Shown: piece by piece, positions 43,096-52,500 of the stretch
How the letters are laid out: every line of letters starts with the position of its first letter
How positions within the stretch are numbered: position 1 is the first letter of the stretch
Assembly: GCA_045639905.1 (NCBI GenBank)
Contig: JAZUDZ010000050.1
Span: forward strand, 1 to 64,000
DNA length: 64,000 nt
Origin: RGIG426 sp045639905
Lineage (GTDB): Bacteria; Bacillota; Clostridia; Oscillospirales; Acutalibacteraceae
Direction of reading: 5' to 3'
The notes under the pieces: model-generated
Told to the model about the DNA's origin: nothing
Databases searched by the model: none
Seen by the model: the letters and a program-made list of their open reading frames with translations, nothing else
Made by a program: the position numbers and the translations under genes

Positions 43096-44211
43096 TCAAC
43101 TATACAAATACTCGTGCAATTTGCGAACGGTGGCTTCCTGATCAATCAAGGAAAGACCGGCACCGCCATTAATATACTCATCCACATATTCTCCGGAATC
43201 CGGAATATGATATTCCACTTCGATTGTGTAATCCTTGTACTTCATAACGCTGATGATGTACTTTTCAATTTCCCGCTGTGTCACATTGGTGGTGACATAC
43301 GGAAGAACTTTGGAAAGTACTTTGTACAAAGTGGCCGGGCTGGATTTCTTGGCCTGATCAACCAAAGCACCGACAACCTTTCTTTGATTCTTCTGGCGAG
43401 AAAAATCACTGTCGGAATAGGCATAGCGAACACGGCAGAAGGCAAGTGCCTGGAAGCCCTCCAAATGGTAGGTATCTGCCGTGTAGCCAATCGGTTCCCG
43501 AATTTGGCGGAAACTGTGATCCATGGCAAAGCTGTCGGGATTTCCGGGATTTTCTTTCGGAATCCAGGTGACAACATTTTCGTCCAGTTCAACATCAATT
43601 CCGCCGAAGGCATCAATAGCGGCACAGAAGGCATCGAAGTTTACCGCTACATATTCGTCAATGGTTAAATTAAAGTTTCTTTCAATCGTTTTGCTGAGAA
43701 GGTCAAATCCACCATAGGCATAGGCCGCGTTTAGTTTGGCGGTATAGGACCCGCCGTTATCCACGTCCGGAATATTGGCCCAGGTGTCACGCATTAAGGT
43801 AATCAGCTTCACCTTTTTGTTTTTCTTATCAAGAGAAGCGATCATCATCGTATCGGAACGACCATAAAAACTGCCGTCACGAGAATCCACACCGAGAAGT
43901 AGATAGTTCGTAACATCCTTGGTATTCCCACGTACCTCTAAGTTGCTCAAATCCACGGTCTCGCCGGAATTTTGATAGAATTCATCGTTGTCCCAGTTCA
44001 GAACCGGAGTGGATTCCTCTTTCGGCAAGTAATTCATTTTTCCGAGCATTCCGTGAAGCAGTCCGATGGCCACAGCCACGCAAACACAAGCTGTTCCGAG
44101 AACACCTAAACAAATAACGGAAAAAACTTTCCAGAATTTATTCTTTTTCTTTTTAGCTCTTTTGGCCTTTGTAACGCTGTTAACCTCGTAACTGTCTTGG
44201 CGTTTTCTCAT
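43096..44211 (-). CDS. LytR-CpsA-Psr family glycopolymer transferase
   Basis: A 371-residue membrane protein. Basic cytoplasmic N-terminus (KAKRAKKKKNK), one transmembrane helix (about 29-52), and an extracellular LCP domain with LLGVDSRDG, GRSDTMMIAS, LMRDTWANIP, and KLNAAYAYGGF. LCP enzymes attach teichoic acids or capsule to peptidoglycan. The conserved Arg/Asp residues that bind the polyprenyl phosphate are present. Single gene with own terminator. Confidence 0.93.
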   Translation of the reverse strand: MRKRQDSYEVNSVTKAKRAKKKKNKFWKVFSVICLGVLGTACVCVAVAIGLLHGMLGKMNYLPKEESTPVLNWDNDEFYQNSGETVDLSNLEVRGNTKDVTNYLLLGVDSRDGSFYGRSDTMMIASLDKKNKKVKLITLMRDTWANIPDVDNGGSYTAKLNAAYAYGGFDLLSKTIERNFNLTIDEYVAVNFDAFCAAIDAFGGIDVELDENVVTWIPKENPGNPDSFAMDHSFRQIREPIGYTADTYHLEGFQALAFCRVRYAYSDSDFSRQKNQRKVVGALVDQAKKSSPATLYKVLSKVLPYVTTNVTQREIEKYIISVMKYKDYTIEVEYHIPDSGEYVDEYINGGAGLSLIDQEATVRKLHEYLYS

Positions 44212-44324
44212 GGAAATCGCTCCTTTCCGTAGAACGATTGTATTATATCACTCCATTTACTTTGTTGCAAGGTACAGCATTTGAGATTTTCGCCGAGGGC
44301 CCACAGAGCCACACATTAATTTAG

Positions 44325-44999
44325 TCAAATCATCCGAATCGGAACACTCGCAAGTCCCGAAGCAATTCTTCGAAGAAAAAGAATGTCTTTCGTGTCAATA
44401 CTGCCATCACGATTCAAATCGGCTTGTGCTTTATCAATAGTTACAGCCTTTTTCGCAACATAACGACGGAGGGCCAGCACGTCTTTCATATCAAGCACTT
44501 GGTCGCTCAGCACATCCCCTTTGTAATCACAGGTTACGCTCCAAGTAAACTTTTGTGTATCCACGGGAACCATCAAAACCGTTTTATGGAAAACGGCGTT
44601 AACAGTTCCGCTGTTTCCGGATTTTGAAGGAACGACAACCAGCTCATCTACCGTCCAGTGATTATCGTAAATGTCCCGGTCGACGGAAAACTGACACTTG
44701 ATTTTACGGTGGCTGGAAATCTCACATGAGGCGGAAAGAGACACTTCCCACAAAATTTCTTTGTTTGCATTAAAGGCACGATAATACTTCGTTATCTTTT
44801 CGTCTACTATACTCACTGCCGGAGACGTTTCGGTCCGTTCCAAAAGCCATATGGAAATGCTCTCATCCTCTGCCTCATAGACCATTTTTCCATCTTCGAA
44901 AAACCAAAGGTCTGGGTATTCAAACGCCGACACCTGTAAGCAGAGGACAACCGTCAACAAAACAGCAAGAAAGAACACAAAAAATCGTTTCATTCTCAT
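44325..44999 (-). CDS. Secreted C-terminal dockerin protein, unknown domain
   Basis: A 224-residue protein: signal peptide (1-25), a beta-rich domain of about 130 residues (LWFFEDGKMVYEAEDES, IKCQFSVDRDIYDNHW) that I cannot name, and a dockerin. The first F-hand is degenerate (GDVLSDQVLDMKDVL; Leu where Asn is expected), the second is good (DLNRDGSIDTKDIL). Its ATG overlaps the stop of the HAAS-like gene by 4 bp, so it belongs to a dockerin-PadR-HAAS-dockerin unit. No terminator of clear quality follows; 44212-44324 contains the LCP promoter region or nothing clear. Confidence 0.82.
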   Translation of the reverse strand: MRMKRFFVFFLAVLLTVVLCLQVSAFEYPDLWFFEDGKMVYEAEDESISIWLLERTETSPAVSIVDEKITKYYRAFNANKEILWEVSLSASCEISSHRKIKCQFSVDRDIYDNHWTVDELVVVPSKSGNSGTVNAVFHKTVLMVPVDTQKFTWSVTCDYKGDVLSDQVLDMKDVLALRRYVAKKAVTIDKAQADLNRDGSIDTKDILFLRRIASGLASVPIRMI

Positions 45000-45385
45000 C
45001 CCTCCAAACCGGTTGATTGACTGGAGGTGACTTCAACTATATCGATTTGAGAACGCTTGTTGTCGCGAATCATATATACATATGTTCCTATCAACAAGGC
45101 CAAAGCAATAACACATGCGATTGCCACGATTCGTTTGTTGCGTTTTCCTTTTTTGATTTCCCTTATGATGTCTTCTTCATCCATAGAAGAAACAAAGGAT
45201 GTGGCAAATTCATCAGGTGTTCCGAAGTATTCAATCATTTCTTTTTCGGTTGCCATCGGGTTTTCGTCTTCAAAAGCAGCAAGGGAATCTTTCAGATGCT
45301 CCAACGTACGTTTTTGCAAAGGCTTTGGACATACCACCAGTGATGCTTTTACAGATTGCAAATATTTTTTTTCAATATCATTCAT
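44996..45385 (-). CDS. HAAS/DUF1700-like membrane protein, PadR partner
   Basis: A 129-residue protein. The N-terminal helical region (KYLQSVKASLV, EHLKDSLAAFEDENP, EMIEYFGTPDEFATSF) has the pattern of HAAS/DUF1700 domains, which in Firmicutes are encoded next to PadR regulators. One transmembrane helix (about 84-104, VAIACVIALALLIGTYVYMI) precedes a short tail. It overlaps padR by 8 bp. Possibly a membrane-located modulator of the PadR protein (inference). Confidence 0.78.
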   Translation of the reverse strand: MNDIEKKYLQSVKASLVVCPKPLQKRTLEHLKDSLAAFEDENPMATEKEMIEYFGTPDEFATSFVSSMDEEDIIREIKKGKRNKRIVAIACVIALALLIGTYVYMIRDNKRSQIDIVEVTSSQSTGLEG

Positions 45386-45722
45386 CGTCTACAATCCTCT
45401 TTTTCAAAATCTTTAAAACACCGGTCATAGCAAAAAAATACTCGTCTAAAGAATCTTTCAAATATTCTTTACCGGCTTCTTCTATATGGTAATACACACG
45501 AACTTTTCGTTTTCCGACTGCTTCCCTATGCTCACTGATATATCCCTTATCCTCCAAACGATACAAAATAGGATACATGGAACTTTCTTGCAATTTATAA
45601 CGACCATCACTTCGTTTGGCCAGTTCCTGAGAAATCTGGTAACCGTACATATCTTCTTCTGAGAGTAATGACAGCAGCAGAATATCAACAGAACCGCGCT
45701 TTAAATTGTTTGTAACGCTCAT
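45378..45722 (-). CDS. PadR-family transcription regulator
   Basis: A 114-residue winged-helix repressor. RGSVDILLLSLLSEEDMYGYQISQEL, LQESSMYPILYRLEDKGYIS (recognition helix and wing) and VRVYYHIEEAGKEYL are typical PadR features, followed by a short C-terminal helix. The gene starts 18 bp after the upstream dockerin gene stop. PadR repressors generally respond to small molecules and often control their own operon. Confidence 0.92.
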   Translation of the reverse strand: MSVTNNLKRGSVDILLLSLLSEEDMYGYQISQELAKRSDGRYKLQESSMYPILYRLEDKGYISEHREAVGKRKVRVYYHIEEAGKEYLKDSLDEYFFAMTGVLKILKKRIVDDE

Positions 45723-45740
45723 CTATCATACGTCCCTAAC

Positions 45741-46544
45741 TCAATATAACTTTGGCTCATATCTCCAAGGAGAATATATCACTTTCGGGTTCATAGGATC
45801 TTCTTCGTATACGAGTTCCGGGTATCGTGCCATAGCAATGGTCTGCTGAATGGATGTTCCGTATTCTTTCGGGATCTTTACTAAAAGCAATGTGGTAATT
45901 GTCCACGGCTCTACACCATATGAATAGGTAAGATACAAAACCGCAGTCTTATATTCTTCTGCATAAAAAACATCATAAGCGAACGGGGCACACTCTATGT
46001 AAGGAATAACCATTAAAGAATTATTCTCAAAGAAATCTTGTGTATATTTTTCCGGAATATCCTTTTTCACTGGGTACTCGTCGTCTATATTGACACCTCG
46101 ATCAAATATTTCCTTTAATTCATTCAAAGAATTAACCACACAGCAATACAATGGTCCCCCCTCAACAAAGCCTATTTCAATTTCTTCAATTTTATCTCCG
46201 TAAATTGGCCAACTTCGAGTACTGCCGGAATAAGCAAAAGAAAAAAGTACAGTCTTTCGGCATGATAGAACATCTTTCATATCTACACATTTATCCATGT
46301 TGATATCCGCAACACTGTCATCAAAAGTTATCTCAAACTTGGCAAGGTGTTTTCGATAGGTTAGTACATCTTTCAAATCTACCGTATCGTCCGAGTTTAC
46401 ATCCCCTGCAATCGGTCCGGTTATCGAAGACGGTTTCTCCCCTAAATAGACGAGATTGAGCCCCTCCCCGCTAACAGAGACACAACTGACAAACAACAAA
46501 CAAATCGCAACAAAAATCGCTGCTATTTTTTTATTCTTTTTCAT
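45741..46544 (-). CDS. Secreted N-terminal dockerin protein (PrcB-like domain?)
   Basis: A 267-residue protein: signal peptide (1-26), dockerin directly after a short spacer (GDVNSDDTVDLKDVL and DINMDKCVDMKDVL), then a C-terminal domain (about 115-267). Parts such as QDFFENNSLMVIPYIE recall PrcB-type or protease-inhibitor-like folds in which a 'fFxxNxLlvi' strand occurs, but the resemblance is slight. First gene of a four-gene unit with padR. It has a good promoter and AAGGAGATG SD. Confidence 0.82.
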   Translation of the reverse strand: MKKNKKIAAIFVAICLLFVSCVSVSGEGLNLVYLGEKPSSITGPIAGDVNSDDTVDLKDVLTYRKHLAKFEITFDDSVADINMDKCVDMKDVLSCRKTVLFSFAYSGSTRSWPIYGDKIEEIEIGFVEGGPLYCCVVNSLNELKEIFDRGVNIDDEYPVKKDIPEKYTQDFFENNSLMVIPYIECAPFAYDVFYAEEYKTAVLYLTYSYGVEPWTITTLLLVKIPKEYGTSIQQTIAMARYPELVYEEDPMNPKVIYSPWRYEPKLY

Positions 46545-46598
46545 AAAAACGTCATCTCCTTACCTCATGAAATACAACTTGATTTGAACCTTACATAT

Positions 46599-46626
46599 AC
46601 TATACACCAAAACAGTATTTTGTCAA
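46599..46626 (-). promoter_or_regulatory. Promoter of the dockerin-PadR unit
   Basis: TTGACA (46621-46626), 16 bp, TATAGT (46599-46604) on the minus strand. Confidence 0.75.
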
Positions 46627-46646
46627 CACTTATTTCTTTCAAGTGA

Positions 46647-46674
46647 AAGAAGCGGGGAAAACTCCCCGCTTCTT
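46647..46674 (-). terminator. Terminator after dgt
   Basis: AAGCGGGGAG and its complement around a short loop, then TTCTTTC on the minus strand. Confidence 0.75.
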
Positions 46675-46675
46675 C

Positions 46676-48142
46676 TTAGATGGAAACCGCCATCAATTTT
46701 TTATACAGTTGTAATGCATACCCATCCGTCATACTGGAAATGAAATCCAGAACCATACGGAACCGCAAGTATAGGTTATATCCTTCATCTGCTTGCTTTT
46801 CCTTAAAATAAACCGTTTTATACTGCTGTGGAATGATATCTATCGCCGCCTCGAGAATCCGGTCCATTTTTTGATCCGTGTCCCAGTAAATGACGGCATT
46901 CATAAACTGATCCATAAGTCCTCTGATAACGGTATTGGCGGCTAAATGAACGTCACTCAAACGAGGATACACATTCTTTTTCATTTCTTTTTTCAAGATT
47001 TCAACCGTGAAGCGATGGTGGCTTGTCATCAGCAAATCTTCTGTATAGGTCCCGTCCATAATAGCATCCGCATTTTTCACAAAACTGGATGCGCTGACAT
47101 ACATCAGCCAGTTTCTCAAATACATAGTCCACTTGTGGAATGCTTCCATCTCGAGACTTTCGTCTCCTTCACATTCAGCCAATCTGGATTTAAGGTTCGA
47201 TAAAGCCCCCTCAACCGTTAAAAGCTGCAACTGATGCATTTCGTCCCCTTCCGCAGGGAGTTTTGAAATTTCTTTTTCCATAAATGCAACAAGTTGAGGG
47301 ATGGAAATCGTATTTTTGGAAACACCGTCCTCAATATCCGAAGTGACATACGCAATATCGTCTGCCGCCTCCAAAATATAAGTAAGGGGATTACGAGCCA
47401 GAGGTTCTTCCGGAAGAGCCATTCCGGTCGCAGTTCGAATCTGATTAACCAAATCTTGCTCCGATACATAGTAACCGAATTTATGCACACGGGCATCCTG
47501 ACTATCTCTATCACGTTTTGCCGAAGTAATCGGGTACTTAATCAAGGTGCTGACAGTCGCATAGGACACGTTTGCCTCCTGCCCGGCAGTCAAGAATCGG
47601 CATTTGGAAAGTATACGAATGGTCTGTGCGTTTCCGTCAAAATGGTAAAGGTCTCTGCAAAGATCTTCTCCGAGCATCTCCCGAACAGGTTTTCCGCAAA
47701 ACGCAAAAGAGTCCTGCTGTAAGTGTTCGTAAATCCAGTGACCGATACAGTGCTCCCCCTCATGACCAAAAGGGGGATTTCCGAGATCATGCAAAAGACC
47801 CGCACAAGCCAAAACCGTCGGAATTGCCCGTGCGTTATCGGGTGTCAAAGCGTTCAAGGCGGGAATCTTATTCCACTTGTCATTATAAATCATCATAAGG
47901 CCAAGCTGTTTGGCAATGGTGGAAACCTCCAATGAATGCGTCAGTCGAGTTCGAACAAACGACCCCTTTTCCATTTGATAGACTTGTGCCTTATCCTGCA
48001 AACGTCGAAAACTCAAGCTGGAAGTGATCTCGCGATAATCCTGTTCAAACGGATCCTGCGGATAATCCACCCAGCTGGACGGCATTTTTTCTTTTTCTGC
48101 CAAAGTTTTACTACAAAGGAGTTTTTCCCAATTCAGTTTCAT
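46676..48142 (-). CDS. dgt: dGTP triphosphohydrolase
   Basis: A 488-residue HD-domain enzyme that turns dGTP into deoxyguanosine and triphosphate. HD signatures are RLTHSLEVSTIAKQLG (His) and AGLLHDLGNPPFGHEGE (His-Asp); LEAADDIAYVTSDIEDG provides the last Asp. Length fits the larger Dgt forms. It lies 14 bp downstream of guaD, so deoxyguanosine/guanine breakdown may be coordinated. Confidence 0.94.
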   Translation of the reverse strand: MKLNWEKLLCSKTLAEKEKMPSSWVDYPQDPFEQDYREITSSLSFRRLQDKAQVYQMEKGSFVRTRLTHSLEVSTIAKQLGLMMIYNDKWNKIPALNALTPDNARAIPTVLACAGLLHDLGNPPFGHEGEHCIGHWIYEHLQQDSFAFCGKPVREMLGEDLCRDLYHFDGNAQTIRILSKCRFLTAGQEANVSYATVSTLIKYPITSAKRDRDSQDARVHKFGYYVSEQDLVNQIRTATGMALPEEPLARNPLTYILEAADDIAYVTSDIEDGVSKNTISIPQLVAFMEKEISKLPAEGDEMHQLQLLTVEGALSNLKSRLAECEGDESLEMEAFHKWTMYLRNWLMYVSASSFVKNADAIMDGTYTEDLLMTSHHRFTVEILKKEMKKNVYPRLSDVHLAANTVIRGLMDQFMNAVIYWDTDQKMDRILEAAIDIIPQQYKTVYFKEKQADEGYNLYLRFRMVLDFISSMTDGYALQLYKKLMAVSI

Positions 48143-48156
48143 TTCAGCATTCTCCC

Positions 48157-49431
48157 TTAAAAAACTTGTCTTCCGACGGCAAATTTTGCCAAAATTCGAT
48201 TCTTATCAATTCCCAAATAGACACTGCGCTCGGCGCGGTCGGCCAGAGACAAACTCTGTGGATGCGGCTCTTTTTCATCGTCCAGTACAATGGCATCCAC
48301 TTCATACCCCTCGTCAAAGGATCCAACTTTGCCGAAGAAAGAACCACCGATAATGGTAGCCAAAGCCAGTGCCTCCGGGAATGTCAGCGGTTTGGCATTT
48401 TCATCCACATAGCGCTGATACATTTTGGAAACCGCAATTGCGCCGCGAATCTCTCCGAAAATGGATTCGCTTTCTCCGGCTGCCACATCCGACCCGAGTC
48501 CGACATGCATACCGAGATCTAAATATTTTCGAATCGGTGCAATACCGCTGCATAAATTCATATTGGAAGACGGGCAATGGGCAACATACACATCATTTTC
48601 CCGCATTAATTCAATTTCTTTCTCAGTGGAGTAAATACAGTGGGCCATCACGGTTTTTGTATGCTTTCCGAACAAATCAAACCGTGCATAGCCGGCACCG
48701 TAAAACTCACTGTCCGGCATAAGCTGATGCACCAGCTCCACCTCACCCGGATTTTCCGACAAATGTGACTGAATCGGAACATCTTCATAGGTGTGCGTAA
48801 TTTCCTTCAGTTCTCCGAGAAGCTGATTGGAACAGCTGGGAATAAATCGGGGTGTCAAAATCGGTTTGGTCCGTTCATACTTGTTGATGGTTTCGTTAAT
48901 CCAACCGAAGGTGTTATATGCTGACATTTCCGCGGATTCATCCAAAATGGCTTCGGGCGCGTCGCGATCCATATTGACCTTTCCCACATACGAAACAAGT
49001 CCCGTTTTTTCCATTTCATCCATCAGCACAACCGTTGCTTCACGATGCATCGTGCCGAAAACGGAAACACGGGTAGTGGCGGATTTTTTCAGCTGGTCGG
49101 CAAACATTCCGTAAGCTCTCCGGGCGTATTCCAAATCCGCATATTTGGATTCTTCCACAAAGGTATACTTTTTCAGCCAATCCAGCAATTCCTCGTCCAT
49201 GTGCATTCCGCGGAAGGCATATTGCGGGGCGTGAATATGAAGATCCACCATACCGGGCATAATCAGTTTGCCGGTATAGTCCAGAAGTTGTAAATTCTTA
49301 TATGCCTCCGGAAGTTCTCGAAACACACCTTTGGAAACCCCGTCAACACAAACCAAATAGCCGTTTTGAATTTCCGCCAGCTTTGTTTGGGTTTGGTTAT
49401 ATACAAAATCTCCCTTAAGAACAAAATCCAT
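48157..49431 (-). CDS. guaD: Guanine deaminase
   Basis: A 424-residue amidohydrolase that converts guanine to xanthine. Zn motifs PGMVDLHIHAPQYAFRG, IQSHLSENPGE, MAHCIYSTEKE and GLGSDVAAGES; the family stretch HCPSSNMNLCSG is present. Xanthine made here would be salvaged by Xpt, encoded elsewhere in the window. Start taken at ATG 49431 (MDFVLKGDF) with GGGGG upstream; the earlier in-frame ATG gives a non-family N-terminus. Confidence 0.93.
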   Translation of the reverse strand: MDFVLKGDFVYNQTQTKLAEIQNGYLVCVDGVSKGVFRELPEAYKNLQLLDYTGKLIMPGMVDLHIHAPQYAFRGMHMDEELLDWLKKYTFVEESKYADLEYARRAYGMFADQLKKSATTRVSVFGTMHREATVVLMDEMEKTGLVSYVGKVNMDRDAPEAILDESAEMSAYNTFGWINETINKYERTKPILTPRFIPSCSNQLLGELKEITHTYEDVPIQSHLSENPGEVELVHQLMPDSEFYGAGYARFDLFGKHTKTVMAHCIYSTEKEIELMRENDVYVAHCPSSNMNLCSGIAPIRKYLDLGMHVGLGSDVAAGESESIFGEIRGAIAVSKMYQRYVDENAKPLTFPEALALATIIGGSFFGKVGSFDEGYEVDAIVLDDEKEPHPQSLSLADRAERSVYLGIDKNRILAKFAVGRQVF

Positions 49432-49509
49432 CTGTATCCCCCGCTTTCCGTATCGTCTCTTGCCGAAATCTGTCGACTGTTCGATAGACTTCGGCAAAAA
49501 ACAATTTTG

Positions 49510-49549
49510 AAAAAGCAGGCAGAAAGCCATATATTTTGACTTTCTGCCT
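49510..49549 (-). terminator. Terminator after nifJ
   Basis: AGGCAGAAAG pairs with CTTTCTGCCT and is followed by GCTTTTT on the minus strand. Confidence 0.85.
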
Positions 49550-49564
49550 GTTTGTTACACTAGC

Positions 49565-52500
49565 TTATTTCACGCCGTACAACTCACCCAAACGGAGCAA
49601 GTGATCATAGCGAGCTTTTGCATTATCGGCAGCCAGGTTAAAGAGCTCTTCGGCACGATCCGGGAAGGAACGAGTCAAGCTGGAATAACGGGCTTCACCC
49701 ATAATGAACTCACGATAATCGGTAGTGGGCTCTTTGCTGTCCATGGTGAACGGATTCTTGCCTTCGGCTTTGGCAGCCGGATTGAAGCGGAACATGTTCC
49801 AGTAACCGCAATCCACGGCACGTTTCATTTCAGCCTGGCAGTTGGTCATACCACCCTTAATGCTGTGCATCTCGCACGGAGCATAACCGATGATGAGAGA
49901 CGGACCATGATAGGCCTCAGCCTCCGTCAAAGCTTTGATGGTCTGATTCTGGTCGGCACCCATGGCAATCTGAGCCACATACACATAACCATAGCTCATG
50001 GCAATTTCGGCCAAAGATTTCTTGGCAATGGCTTTACCGGCAGCAGCAAACTGAGCAACCTGACCGATCTGAGAGGCTTTGGAAGCCTGACCACCGGTGT
50101 TGGAATATACTTCGGTATCGAAGACCATGATGTTGATATCTTCGCCGGAAGCCAGGACATGGTCCAAACCACCGAAACCGATATCATAGGCCCAACCGTC
50201 ACCACCGAAGACCCAGACGGACTTCTTGGCAAGATATTCACGGTTGTCAATGATGTCTTTGCAAAGCGGGCATTCACCGGACAGAGCATCGGCCAAAGCA
50301 TTGGCAGCAGCGCCGTTGGCTTTGCCGTCTTCCAACGTATCGAGATAGTTCTGGCAAAGAGCCTTCACATCGTCGGAGGTCTTTTCGGAAGCGGCAATTT
50401 CTTTCACTTCACCAATCAAACGATCGCGGATGGCTTTCTGACCGAGATACATACCGAAGCCGTGCTCGGCGTTGTCCTCGAACAGGGAGTTGGCCCAAGC
50501 CGGACCATGGCCATTGGCATCCGTGGTATACGGAGAAGTGGCAGCCGGGCCACCCCAGATGGAGGAGCAACCGGTAGCGTTGGAGATGTACATTCTGTCA
50601 CCGAACAACTGGGTGATCAAACGAGCATAAGAGGTTTCCGCACAACCGGCGCAGGAACCGGAGAACTCGAGAAGCGGTTTCTTGTACTGGCTGGCAATGA
50701 CGCTGGTTCCGACAGCTTCGGCTTTTTCGGAAACATTGGCAACACAGTAATCAAAGACCTTCTGCTGATCATCCTGGCTCTCACGAGAGACCATTTTGAG
50801 GGAGTTGGTCGGGCAAACACCGATACACACACCGCAGCCCATGCAATCCATCGGAGAGACAGCCAAGGTGTAGGTGTAGAGGTTCTTAACTTTTCTGGCA
50901 GCCTTCTTCATGTTGTCCGGGGCACCGGCCAATTCTTCGTCGCTCAAGGCAAACGGGCGAATGGTGGCGTGCGGGCAAACGAAGGAGCACTTGTTGCATT
51001 CTGCGCAGGTCTCGGCATTCCATTCCGGAACCGTCACGGCAACGCCGCGTTTCTCGAAGGCGGAAGCACCCTGCTCGAAGGTACCGTCAACATGAGCTTC
51101 GAAAGCGGAAACCGGCAAAGAGTCGCCGTCCATTCTTCCGACAGGCTCCATAATCTCGTTAACCATTTTAACGAGTTTGGAATCGCCGGCAATCTTAGCG
51201 GCATCTTCGTCTTTGGCATCGGCCCAGGAAGCCGGGATGTCAATCTTGACATAAGCAGAAGCACCGGCATCGATGGCTTTCTCGTTCATCTCAACGATTT
51301 CTTTACCCTTCTTCATGAACTTCTGGGCTTTTTCTTTCATATAGCCGATGGCTTCTTCAGCCGGAAGAACTTTGGCAAGAGAGAAGAAGGCAGACTGCAA
51401 AACGGTATTGGTACGTTTACCGAGACCGATCTGCTGAGCCAAATCGATGGCGTTAACGGTGTAAAGATTGATATTGTTCTTGGCGATGATTCTCTTTGCC
51501 TCGGCCGGAAGTTTTGCTTCGAGTTCTTCCGGAGTCCACTGGCAGTTAATGAGGAATACACCACCCGGTTTGACGTCGTTAACCATCTTGAAGCCTTTTT
51601 CCACGTAAGACGGGTTATGGCAGGCAACGAAGTCAGCCTTATTGATGTAGTAAGGGCTCTTAATCGGCTGATCACCAAAACGCAAGTGGGAAATGGTGAT
51701 ACCACCGGTCTTCTTCGAGTCATACTGGAAGTAGGCCTGGACATATTTGTCCGTATGGTCGCCGATGATTTTGATGGAGTCTTTGTTGGCACCGAGGGTA
51801 CCGTCGCCGCCGAGGCCCCAGAATTTGCATTCGATGGTGCCTTCCGCTGCCGTGTTCGGAGCAGCTTCTTCTTCCAGAGACATATAGGTCACATCATCGT
51901 TGATGCCGAGAGTGAAGTGAGCTTTCGGAGCATCTTTGGCGAGCTCTTTGTAAACAGCAAACACACTTGCCGGCGGGGTATCTTTGGAACCGAGACCATA
52001 GCGACCACCGATAACGGTAGCGGTACGGCCCATGGAAGCGAGAGAAGTCACGACATCCATGTAAAGCGGCTCACCGAGAGCGCCCGGCTCTTTGGTACGA
52101 TCCAAAACGGCAATCTTCTTGGCAGTGGCCGGAATAGCTTCCAGAAGTTTCTCAGCGCTGAACGGACGATACAAACGAACTTTGACCAAACCGACTTTTT
52201 CGCCGGCAGCCGTCAAGTAATCGATAACCTCTTCGGCCACGTCGCAAATGGAACCCATGGCGATGATGACACGATCGGCATCCGGAGCACCATAATAGTT
52301 AAAGAGTTTGTAGTCGGTACCGAGTTTGGCATTAACCTTACCCATGTATTCTTCCACAATACTCGGAATGGCATCATAATATTTGTTGCAGGCTTCACGA
52401 TGCTGGAAGAAGATATCTCCGTTCTCGTGAGAACCGCGCATAACCGGACGTTCCGGATTCAAAGCACGTTTACGGAAAGCTTCGACAGCATCCATATCGA

